Shown: positions 48,190 through 58,933 of the stretch, piece after piece | How the letters are laid out: every line of letters starts with the position of its first letter | How positions within the stretch are numbered: the stretch's first letter is position 1 | From: Beaufortia kweichowensis | Lineage: Eukaryota; Chordata; Actinopteri; Cypriniformes; Gastromyzontidae | Length of the DNA stretch: 64,000 bases | Assembly: GCA_019155185.1 (NCBI GenBank) | Contig: CM032817.1 | Span: 3,714,974-3,778,973 of the forward strand | Reading direction: 5' to 3' | Translations under genes and position numbers: made by a program | The notes under the pieces: model-generated | The model's database searches: none | What the model was told of the DNA's origin: nothing | Seen by the model: the letters and a program-made list of their open reading frames with translations, nothing else

Positions 48190-50330
48190 CTGGAAGCAAA
48201 CACAAGCATTCAGATACTATGTTACTATGTACATAGACTCATTACATTTGGTTCGGTTACTAGTTAATCTCTCAGTCCCACAGGGTTTTGCCATCTTTAA
48301 TCTGGCCAATCAATAATATGCTGCTTTATGTAGTTAATTATTGTGGTAGATTTAAAGTGGAAAACATTATGGCATTATGTGTTTGTTCGGTATGACTTGA
48401 AGATGTAGATGTAGCATTTGTGACAGTAGGATTATTTTCACTGTTAAACTACACACATAGTATATCAGAATAAATACAAATAGCACCAGAAATCGGCTGT
48501 TATGATCAGCAAGATCCTGATGGGACTGATCTCTGTCTCAATCATACTGTGTTCACAATGATCACGAAGTCAGTAAAGCTCCTAATGTCTTAAGATAAAG
48601 TATAGAGAACAGACGATAAACCGACACAGAAGACATCAGTCAAATGCTTTTGTAAGGTGCGAGATCAAGATACATGTCATTAATTATTCTCACAGAACAA
48701 CCTGCTTCACAACAATCAAGCTACAAAATCAGTCCTACAGTTAGGAATACACCTCTACATTGTAAATACACATTACAGGGTTAGTTCAAGAAAAAATTAA
48801 AATGTACTCATTATTTCCCATCTTGTTTAAACCCCTTATGGCTTTCTTTCTTAGAAACAAAATAGAAAATGATAAGAGTAAGTTTTCTCACAATGGGCTC
48901 CACGTTCCCCGTGATGTATATTCTCAAGTGTTCTGAAGGGACACCAACGGATTGGGTAAAAAATAATGGATTATATTTTGTCTGTGCCATTTCTCTCCAT
49001 TTGAATTCTCCATCGCTGACGTCAACAAAACGTCCAAACAGGAAAATCACTGTACGCGTTATACTTCACAGACAGGAACATTTGACAGTAAAGAGGGGAC
49101 GGGACACAGTGATATCACGCAAAGGGGTACAACAAAAATTTTAAGTTTAATGTTTTTAATTTCTGGGTATCAGTCTTTTTTTTCAGGTCTTCTTTTGTTA
49201 AGCTAAACAGACAGTCCCACCCCAAATATAAACCTTTTGTTGAGTCCAGAGAGACGGCATTAACATGTTTTTAAATTAAACTAAAGAATAAAACTAAATA
49301 TCTTACTTGCTTTTGTTTCAGCATATAAAGTGGTGTTTACATAATAAAAAACCTTCATCTTTCATATGCAGCAGTTTGTCTGCTAGGATGTACATCTCTC
49401 ACCCTGTCAAAGTGTAATTACACGATATCATCACAACTCAGCTGTCACATTAAAACCATGACAACAGAATCAGAAAGCTGCAAAATAGCCTTGATTTCCA
49501 TTGTACCTTGTGTCTATACTATGAAAGTGAATGAGTGCCGGTAACCAGCGCTTTCATAAATGTCTTCTTCTGTGTTCTGCTAAAGTAAGAAAGTCATACA
49601 TTGACATGACATGAGGGTGAGTAAATAATAAAATCATTTTTATTTTTGGGTGAACTATCCCTTCACAGTAAATCTATAAGATGAAGGTACATGAAAGTGA
49701 AACTCCGAGTTGTACCACTAGGTGGTGCCATTGCCTTACATGTCAAAATACATTTTCAAAGTTTTATCAGTAAAGTGTGTAGAACTATACCTGTAGCATG
49801 ATGAAAACTCATAATAAACATAAAACCAGGCTAAATATAACAATAACCACAAGAGCAAGTAAAACCCTCTTCCGACTAGTATCGTCTATAACCAAATGCA
49901 CAATGGCACCTATTTACCCATTACTACTACATCTTTTTATCAAACCAGGAAGGGCAACAACATTTATCTTATTTGTAAACAGAGAGTCAATAAAGAGTCA
50001 TAAAATAACTGAATAACTGACCCGGTCTTGGGATTCTGAGGGCATCCCTACAGGACAGGTAAAGGTGGATAGTGCAGGGACAGTTGAATGTTCCAACATC
50101 AGTGAGCGGTTTCATAATCCAACAACATGTCTGAGGTCTACAGTAAGGACACTTGAATGATGTGTTGGGTTTCAAGACATTTAATTCATAAAGCCACAGG
50201 TGACTCTTCAGCAAAGACAGGGAGCCAGTGTAACACAAACAACGACTAAGAAAACCCAACTGAAACAAGGTGGTATACATACACAGAAAACTAACAGGAT
50301 TAACAAGACACATGTGGTGGTAATTGGCAA
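48190..50330. other. intergenic or ppfia2 intronic DNA
   Basis: No exon found. A diverged cyprinid-type repeat starts at about 48778 (agggttagttcaag), and an oppositely oriented copy ends at about 49668 (gggtgaactatccctt). These could be the two ends of one 0.9-kb element. I could not find matching target-site duplications. Confidence 0.45.
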
Positions 50331-50500
50331 TGATAATGAGTCCAGCAAAGGTTCTTGGGAAATGTAGTGAATGGTGATCAAGGGGGCAGACACTAAAATG
50401 CACTTTCATAAATGTTTATGGGTCAGTGTCATGATTCTTGTCCTGCTCTCTTGATCACCATTCACTACATTTCCCAAGAACCTTTGCTGGACTCGTTGGG
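50020..50500. repeat. dispersed repeat with a perfect 45-bp inverted repeat
   Basis: Arms 50338-50382 and 50450-50494 are exact reverse complements over 45 bp (starting gagtccagcaaagg), separated by a 67-bp loop. The sequence before the left arm (acagaaaactaacagg, caagacacatgtggtgg) recurs almost unchanged at 52441-52545. The family is not identified. Confidence 0.8.
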
Positions 50501-51278
50501 ACAGCAGAGGACAACTTTCCCCCAAACACATTTTTTGGGTGGCAGTGGACATCAGACTCCAGAGGCCATAGAGCAGTGCCACTTGCAGAAGTCTGCTTGT
50601 CCTAAATTAAACTGAATTATTGTTTAAACTGCATTTGGATCTGCCACCTTGTGTTTTCTCCTGAAAATTGGTTTCAAAGAGCAAGTTTTGATACTGTTGA
50701 TACTCCATGTAAACAACACAAACGGTCATAAAAATTGTGAGGTCATGCTAATATGGATTGTGTTCCTTTACAAAGTAAAATAGGTGACTACTGGCCTTCA
50801 GTGCATAATACAATGTTTCAACTTTTATGGATCTGTGTGACAGGATTGTGCACGAAACCTTTCAAAAACAAAACTCTTTATGAAAGGCATTTTAGTATGC
50901 TGAATGCTTTACACCTCAGCTATCTTATTGTACAAGTTACATTTGAAAACACTTCAGCTCAAAACTCTCCAGTGCCACCCCAATTTTGCAATTAGCCTAA
51001 CTATTGTGGCAACGGTCTGATCCTTAAGTGTGGAGAACTTTAGGTCAATTGAAAAGAAGATAAAACTAATTCTTAGAAAACTGAGCTAAAGAAGTTCCGA
51101 ATTTGTAACATTACATAATGTCCACATTCAATATTTCAGAGGCTGATGAAATGTGCCAGGCTTGCCCATGTTACCTTTTTGTTTACCACCTCAATCCACA
51201 GAAATTCAGTGGTAGCCATAACTAGTAGTAATCATAACACTACAAGGATGACTGAGTAGTTTTTAAAAACCATGTACT

Positions 51279-51924
51279 CAGGGTCGTAGCAAGCTTTTCA
51301 AAAGTGCGGGGGATGGATGTGGTTTGTTTGTTAGCAATAAAAACGATGAATACAATGACAGAAGGGTACAAAAGGTATAACACACAAGATATAAAAAGCT
51401 TCCCATTTAAATGAGTGATACTAGAAAAGTATAAAAACACACTCGGAACACACAGAAAATAAGTCAAAACTCTGTTGTGAAAATACACAACAGTAGACTT
51501 CCTAAAGAAATATTTTAATAATCCCAGGGGGAAATTATTTTTGTTACAAACTCCAGATATACAAACAACATATATTAAGAACAAAACATAAACAGAACAT
51601 CTTCCCAAACACATATCAAGCTTATTTAAACCTCGAAAGCATAAACACTCATTCAAAGTACCTGGAAAAGGGAGATGTAAATAACCAGAACTATAAGTAA
51701 GCAGGACTTAAGGCAGAACAGCCAATCATCAGCCGGTGTCATGTTTGAGAGGGAGGGGAGAGGAGGCAGACACAGAGCGGCCAGAGAAACGGAGGAGCGA
51801 CTGCTGTAAGGCGTTTGTGCAAAACTGCGGAAAAACTGCAGAAAAAGTGTGGGTGTCGAACCCTCTCACTGGGAAAAGTGTGGGTGTTAAAACACCCACA
51901 TCCCCCACGGGTGCGACGCCCCTG
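51279..51924. mobile_element. non-autonomous hAT-type transposon, 646 bp
   Basis: The ends CAGGGTCGTAGC and, reversed, CAGGGGCGTCGC are imperfect inverted repeats (12 of the first 16 bases match). The element is flanked exactly by the 8-bp duplication catgtact (51271-51278 and 51925-51932). CAGGG-type ends with 8-bp duplications are typical of hAT. Open frames inside show no transposase features. Confidence 0.88.
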
Positions 51925-52039
51925 CATGTACTGAAGAGACACATCCCCATTTTCACAACTTCCCATTTCTGTAGTTGACGTGTTCACAAACAGTATTAAA
52001 ACTTGCTCCTGGAGCCTGATGTCTTCTGCCAAAGAAGGT

Positions 52040-52620
52040 TTAGGGGGAAGAGTTCTCCTCTGCTGCCCAACAGTGATAACCCAGTGACCAGGAGGGCATA
52101 TCCAGAAACTTGCTCAATGAACCTGAAGGACCATCACGGTTGAGAGTGGAGCACAGCGATTCATAGAGTCTGTAACAGAAAAAGTATCTTAACAAAATCT
52201 GTAAGGTTACCAACTTCCAGAAAGTCCTGGATAATGTTTTCATGTGAGCAAGTACCTTGGTGTAGACAGATGATGGTAACAGCTAGATCAATTGTGGTTA
52301 GCTGTTATGTTTTTGAGGCAGATCCAAAAGAAACTCAAAGTTTAATCCAGTTTAACTCACAAAGCCACAGGTGACTTTTGAGTAAAGACAGAGAGCCAAT
52401 GTAACAGAAACAACTAAAAACAGACTCAAACAAGGTGGTATACATACACAGAAAACTAACAGGATTAACAAGACACATGTGGTGGTAATTGGCAATGATG
52501 ACGAGTCCAGCAAAGGTTCTTGGGAAATGTAGTGAATGGTGATGGTCATCATTGCCAATTACAACCACGTGTCTTGTTAATCCTGTTAGTTTTCTGTGTA
52601 TGTACCCCTTAGTGTTTTTT
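52040..52620. repeat. second copy of the inverted-repeat family
   Basis: 52441-52545 closely repeats 50278-50383. It is then followed by an inverted copy of its own first part: arms 52441-52502 and 52545-52604 pair over about 60 bp with few differences. Open minus frames in both copies translate similarly (SLSLLKSHLWL) only because the DNA is repeated. Confidence 0.75.
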
Positions 52621-54940
52621 TGGTCAAATGTTTGACGTTGTCAGATTTTTATAAAACCACGCGTGGTTGAAAGAGCGTGTCAAAACGTGCACAGAAACGT
52701 TACTTTTATCGCTCTGTGTCATGGTATGACTTTGATACGAAGACGCCAACCTGCCATAAACATCACAAAAAAAAACAGTAATTGCATGGCAATATCTCAG
52801 CTCTACAAGGGCGCGCGAAGATGAAACGAACGTTTCTGCGCATTGCGTCTTGACCTCCTCTTTCAAGTGTATGAATATGAGAACATTTGAAGTAAGTCAA
52901 AATTTTCGCTCAAAAAAACACAAACCTTTAGTCTCCCCGTGTCATCTTAAAGCTAACATATAAGGACACCCACCTGCAATTAATTACATCAAGAAATTGC
53001 TGCCAGGACACAGCTATTATGTCATATTTGAAGATCTAAGTTGCTGCATTGTGTTCCAGGTTTAATGCAGAAATTGTTTTAATAAAAATCTTTAAAAAAT
53101 TGAAATATTTTAACACCTAATGACACCTAATTTGCTTTTCATTCTCAGCTAAGGAGAAATATTAAATATATATTAAATAATAAATATGAAAGGTGAAACG
53201 TATACATCTGTGCAAGTCTTGACCTCTAAATAAATTGTACGAAATGAAAACATCCTTCACTCTAGTGCTGGATTATAAATATACTACTTTGCATTTTATT
53301 CAATACATGACAATCATTATTATATATTATTATAACTTATTTTTTGCATAAATTATATGATTTAAATGTGTAAGATTCCCCAGTTGTGCAGCATATTGCC
53401 AATGTGTGATTCGACTCATCTATGAATAGAACAGGCACAGATTGCCACTGCAGGAAATCATAAGGAATTCATTAAAGCAATCAGAAGATACTGTGCAAAA
53501 GGCTTTGCTATCGGGAGGATGCAGGGACTGCAGTAAGGTGAGGCTGCATATTAATAAAGCAAAGCTTCTGTGGTCATTAGAGCTTTTACCCTGAGTGTGG
53601 AATGCTTCCTATCGCACTTATGCTTTAGTAATTGCTTCATCCCCTTTTTCTAGCTTTCCAGCACAGGCATGCTTTTGAATTTGCATTTTTATGGAGAAAA
53701 AGCTGTGCGAATTCTACTGTAAAGAGTTGAGACACAAACACATCTATTACTGAACTTTAACACTGCTCAACCTTTTAAACTATTTGTTGCTTAAATAATG
53801 ATGGTGGGTGCTGGTATAAGGCATCAGGGCCTAAGACTGTTCTCCAACAACAGTATCGCAACAGGATCAAACATCTTAAAATGTTTAATGGTTTAGTGTT
53901 AAGAAATAGCCAAAGTGTCTATACCTAAAAATAAACATCTGAAGGATTTGTAACCTTACTCAGATTCTGCACTCATGCTTGAATTTGATCATGGACCCCG
54001 TCACAGGTCTCATCTTGTATTCATTGCTCTTAAGCAGACCTTGAAGATCTACTGGGAGATGAATCGGGCGGCTGCTAAGTAATATGTACGTAATGGCGCG
54101 AGGTGGTCAAAGTCATGTACACCGAAATGCATTAGATCCCGTGGAGCTGATAGCCCGGGGACCCCCACGAACACACACCTCCTCTCTTATCTCGTTCTTG
54201 AAGGAAGCCATATTTCATTATCAGTGCTTCTCTGGGCTTACTTCCGAGAGCCTATCCACTGTGAGGATAACTCAATGGGGTCTAGTAAGCCTGAAATTCT
54301 CAAGTAAATACATGGAAATGTTCTTTCACCTTTTAATTCGTAGGTAATAGTATACGGTTACTATCGTGTATACTGATCATTGTTGACTTGTTATAATACA
54401 AAAGATAATTGCCATGTTGGGTTTAATGGCCCCCCTAATGGCATGGCTCATTAATATTAAAAAGATCATCACAAACTACTTAATAATAATTAGCAAACTT
54501 TGTTCTCAATTCATTATACGTGACCGACTGTATTTGAAACTAATCTTAAATGGCTTAAAAAAGGGACTGCGTGGGTTAGAAACATAGCTTTAGCGCAGTA
54601 TAAAAACAACAGATAATACACATAATGATAAACTGTGGCTGTGGAAACGTATCAGGGCTTCACAAGTTAAAGGTCAGGGTCATTGATCGATGTGACAACC
54701 CTATCTATTTTATTATACCCAATTGAAGATACACTGAAATGAATGTTTTAAAACCACTCCCTTACAGATTTACTACCTTTATAAACCCATAACTCATAGT
54801 TTCCACAGCATTTGACCAAATAAATAATTGCATATTTATGTATATTTACCCTGGTAAAGGACATGGTTTTCTCTGAACGTCATTCAAACAGTGGAATAAT
54901 GGCCATTGAAGACGATAAAAGCTCTTGAGAAATTTCTGTA
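52621..54940. other. intergenic region upstream of ppfia2 exon, downstream of syt1
   Basis: 52650-52870 looks like a diverged repeat (CpG-containing, with cgcgcgaagatgaaacgaacg). 53400-53720 and 54000-54540 are less AT-rich, apparently unique stretches. The 87-codon plus frame at 54084-54347 has no features I recognise. No liprin or other exon was found. Confidence 0.5.
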
Positions 54941-54960
54941 TCAACAGGAAATAAAACATT

Positions 54961-54966
54961 TTTATT
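54961..54966 (-). terminator. candidate distal syt1 polyadenylation signal
   Basis: AATAAA on the minus strand (plus tttatt), about 3.76 kb after the stop codon. Confidence 0.45.
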
Positions 54967-57900
54967 GAACATTTGTGTATATGAAGTTATATAACAACAG
55001 TCAGAAACTCCACAGAGTGAATCACTACACAAAGTGAAACAAAATTGCAAAACACCTCATCAAAAATGAAGGTATACACAGCAATATAACTGTCAGCTGG
55101 CCGCTGGGGCCAGCAGTATGGCAGGAAAAACACCCCGAACAGTTCTACAAGATTACAGAGAAAATTTCCACACACAAAAATACTCAAGCAGGCAGTTGAT
55201 ATACACAAAGGCAACTAGGATTTCCCTACAGCATCAGATTCTAATTCTTTACACAGCTTTTTCTTGAAAGGTTAAATGTGGCTTTTTGTCGTATCGGAGT
55301 ATAGTTTGTCATAAACTGAGCGACTGGGATTTTTATGCGGTGGTTATTGGGAGCAGTTCACGTGCTTTGGTAAGCTTTAGAAAAAGATAGCATTGCTTTG
55401 CAGGGCTAGAAATGGCTTTTCATACTACTTTACAGACCTCTGAAGTGCAATAAGCAATGCTGTCTTTTACTGTACGTCCAGTTCTATACTAAACTTTTTA
55501 TTAACGGGTAGACACCTGATATTACGATAACACCCTTTTGATATATTAAATAAGTAATCATTTAAGATTGTTGCATTTAATGTGGCTCTAAATCTGCATT
55601 TATCCTTGTTTTTATAACAAGCTTCGTATATTAAGATATCGTAGATACTGACATAAATAAGAGTAGATAAGTTAACACAGGGTTCGCTTAAGTTGAGTAA
55701 TAGTCGGTACCTATAGTTGCGGTTATACGTTAAAGATGGTTTTAAGAGTTCTTCTCCAGGTTAGATCTCTCCGACAGGGTAAGAAATCATATTCAGCTAT
55801 GAATAAAACACATGAATCAATATTTATTGCAACATTGAAATGAAAGTGCCAACTATACTTGGTCCCACAATAAAAAAACGAAACACACAGTCCATACTGT
55901 ACATTCTGATTTCCATAATAAATATAAAATGGTGTTTAATAGGGCACTAAAGGAACAATAACCAGATTATAGTCATGAATGTCATCATAACAGCGGTAAC
56001 AAAATGGTACAGCCAATCATATTAATAGTACAACATAGAAGTTTCAATAACAAGATACAATTCTCTTATATCCATGATGATCTCAAGAATGAGGAAACGA
56101 TATCAGGACAAATATAAAAATATATACACCTATTTTGGATGGGTACGGTTTTTTCATATATTTATATACGTATTTATATATATAAATGATCTCATGTTTG
56201 GATTACATCCTATATGTTTACCCGAATATTTAGATGGTCGGATCTGTGTGCAGGAAAACTCAAAAGGGAAAAAAAAGGAGGAATCCCTAACAGGTTTACA
56301 CATCTTGAGCTCCAAACTACACACAACGTACATGTGCTGTGACCTAACTAGACTATGGTCATGGAATACGTTTCACTGTATAGGGTTTTATTTTTTTGTC
56401 TTTTTTGTCCCCCGTTATTTTTCAACACTAGGGAATGAACACACAAATATTGCACAGTGCTCAACAAAATGCTGTGTGAATCGACCCGCACGCTCATGGA
56501 ATCTTCTTGCCTTGCTCGAGAACATCTCCGACACTTGACTGATGTGCTTTCGTTAATTCATCTTCACTCTTACGTACTCTCTTTATGTAATATAGGAATG
56601 GTAGCACAACATCACTATAGTACAAGGTGGTCGCTACCTACTGAGAACTACAACGCTAAGCACACACCGCAGTCACAGTGATACACAAAGCAGTCTCTAA
56701 AGACTCCTATGGAATGACGAATAGCTTTTTTTCTTCTTTTTATTTTTAAGTAACAGTGCTATCACTTACATAGTAACATTGAAACACTTAGTAACTCCTT
56801 CCGAAGCTAGCATCTAGTGTACGCAAGAGGTTCCTCCGAGAGAACTCATGGTTTTAATGGACTAAACTTCAATTCACCCTCTTGTTAGACCCGTAGTAAA
56901 GGACATTAGAATGTAACGTAATCACCTGTGCAGACCATTAACTTTTACGGTTATTGTTAACAATTATGGTGTTAAACTTGGCCGAGACGTCAAAACCGGT
57001 CGGCAGCCGTTGGTGCTTTCGCGTGGTTTTGATTGAATAGACTGTGCAAGCTGAGCTCTTTGACATGAGTTGGAGCTCCTTTTCCAACGTTGCAGTTTTC
57101 TAACAACAAGCAACTGTCGTTTTATAGATGGTACAGTGCAAAACAGTAGCCACATGGGGAAAAGGATTGGCAGTTAAGCATGGCTAACTCTATTGTCACT
57201 GTTTGAAGGCAACAAAAAGCAAAGACTGCTGTTTCGGGCACCATTGTGGCCAAAATACATTGTTCCTCAATAAATCAAAGCTACAGCCACTATTCAAGTG
57301 GTGTGTGCATGAAGGGAGGGGTCATGTACATTTGGTACCTCCCTGAAAAAAATGGCAGTGTTTAAAAGCTTGCCTCTCCTCCGCATACACATTGACCACT
57401 TCCCTCAACGTTTGATTACCTTTCCATTGAAGGCAAGGGAGTCTTTTGAAACAGACGCCCCGGTGTAAATACAACTCCCCCCGTTACCCAGCCTTTAGCA
57501 AAGATCGTAAAAAAAATCATGCAGTTACCAAAAATATTCAGACGTCGACTTAATCTAAAAAATAGTAGTCTTAAAGCTCCTGGTTTTAATTTTCGGAGGC
57601 TGAACCGTAAATCCTCAACAAAACAAGTCCAACGACAAGACTGTTAAAAGTAAGCAGCTCACAAAATGTCGTTAAGCTTCAAGGACACAATGGCTACAGC
57701 TTTTGACTGTTCCATAAATTGTCAGTTTTGCGTTTTGTAAAGGAGACAAATTGGATTCAGGAAGTTAAGGGTTTTAGAAATCAAAAAACTTTTCAAAAGA
57801 AGCAAACCGGGGACCCGTTTTACTAAAAGTTAACAGCGTCACCGTGCGAAGGTCCGAGAAACGAAAAAGAAAAGGCTGATTGGTTTTCGTCAAGTAACAA

Positions 57901-58086
57901 TTCCACTGAATATAGTAGGTTCATAAGCAAAGCGCAAAGGTCCTCAGTTTGATAAACTAGTACAAAAAAGTTTTTACGAAATCATGTGCTTGTAGAATTT
58001 CCAGCAGCATATTAGATTTATATAGTGAAACCATATTAGTTAATGGCCTTGTGTGTGTATTTTATGTGTACGGTATATCTGTAATG

Positions 58087-58103
58087 TTTTTTTTTTTTTT
58101 TTT
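58087..58103. repeat. T17 homopolymer in syt1 3' UTR
   Basis: Seventeen consecutive T on the plus strand. Confidence 0.9.
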
Positions 58104-58723
58104 AAGTAAACATGAAGCGCAAAACCGTCCTTTACGAAGTGTACATCCTCTAGCATCTTGCAGGTTGGAATTCTTTAACTCGTAAATATTTATATATATA
58201 GATATATATCGCATATTTTAGTGGAATGCAATAAGTTAAAATTTTTAAATCCTGTTATATATAATATTGGCTCTTCTATGTCTTTACATAATTTAAAATA
58301 GAACATCTTATTAAAAACATCAAGATATACACAGATTAGGAAACGGGTAACAACATACAAACACATAAACTAGAAATCATTTTTGTCTGCATACTGATAT
58401 ATACACCTGTGGTACAATAAATTCCTCCAGTCATGCGCTATCTATACAGATCATATTGCTTAAAAGAAGGGGGCATTTGGTTGGGGATTTTTACGTCGTG
58501 GATGGAGGTGAAACAATAAATGAGAGGGAAAAAAGGGTTCGAAACGGACATGACAACACAACATCTCGAGGGAATGGGCCGGGGTCGTCCAAATACAGAG
58601 AAGGCGGATTAGTAAGACAAGAAATTAAAAGTGAGGGTGCATGAATCCTTATATCACTGAGGTATTTACACGCACTGGGTAAATAGCACTACACGGATAG
58701 GTTTGGGGGGGGTTTGGGCTGCT

Positions 58724-58933
58724 CTATTTTTTCTGAGCAGCCAGCTGGGCATCCACTTCCTCTTCGGGCTTGAGCACGTGCCACTGAGCGATGGGTCTCC
58801 TCGGATTGGCCAGCATGTCTGACCAGTGACGGAGCTCGGTGCCCGTGCTGTTCAAGCCCACAAACACTTTGCCGATGGCATCGTTCTTGCCAATCTTGTC
58901 ATAGTCCAGAACAGTTATCACAACTTGAACTTT
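58724..58933 (-). CDS. syt1: syt1 terminal coding exon
   Basis: 210 nt, 69 aa and stop: KVQVVITVLDYDKIGKNDAI to EEEVDAQLAAQKK. Acceptor GTTACAG. RHWSDMLANPRRPIAQWH is the signature C-terminal part of C2B in SYT1/2. Confidence 0.97.
   Translation of the reverse strand, partial: KVQVVITVLDYDKIGKNDAIGKVFVGLNSTGTELRHWSDMLANPRRPIAQWHVLKPEEEVDAQLAAQKK

Larger units (their letters stand above)
54940..58723 (-). other. syt1: syt1 3' UTR
   Basis: Continuous non-coding sequence downstream of the syt1 stop codon, with no splice signals needed. The most distal good polyadenylation signal is AATAAA at 54961-54966. Earlier signals at 56739-56744, 55823-55828 and 55497-55502 could give shorter forms. A T17 tract at 58087-58103 (A17 in the mRNA) lies inside. 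Long 3' UTRs are usual for SYT1. The distal end is inferred. Confidence 0.6.

Noticed and set aside
48778..49668. A 0.9-kb transposon bounded by inverted gttagttca / tgaactatccct ends
   Set aside because: The ends resemble a common dispersed repeat in opposite orientation, but flanking duplications do not match, so two separate insertions are as likely.
49987..50409. 140-codon minus frame similar to one at 52335-52568
   Set aside because: The similarity comes from a dispersed DNA repeat with several frames conserved equally; no protein domain is visible.
51240..51656. 138-codon minus frame
   Set aside because: It lies mostly inside the hAT-type element and has no transposase features; composition looks like chance.
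56074..56538. 154-codon plus frame, the longest in the window
   Set aside because: It runs antisense through the syt1 3' UTR, is rich in Tyr/Ile/Phe as expected from AT-rich DNA, and shows no domain.
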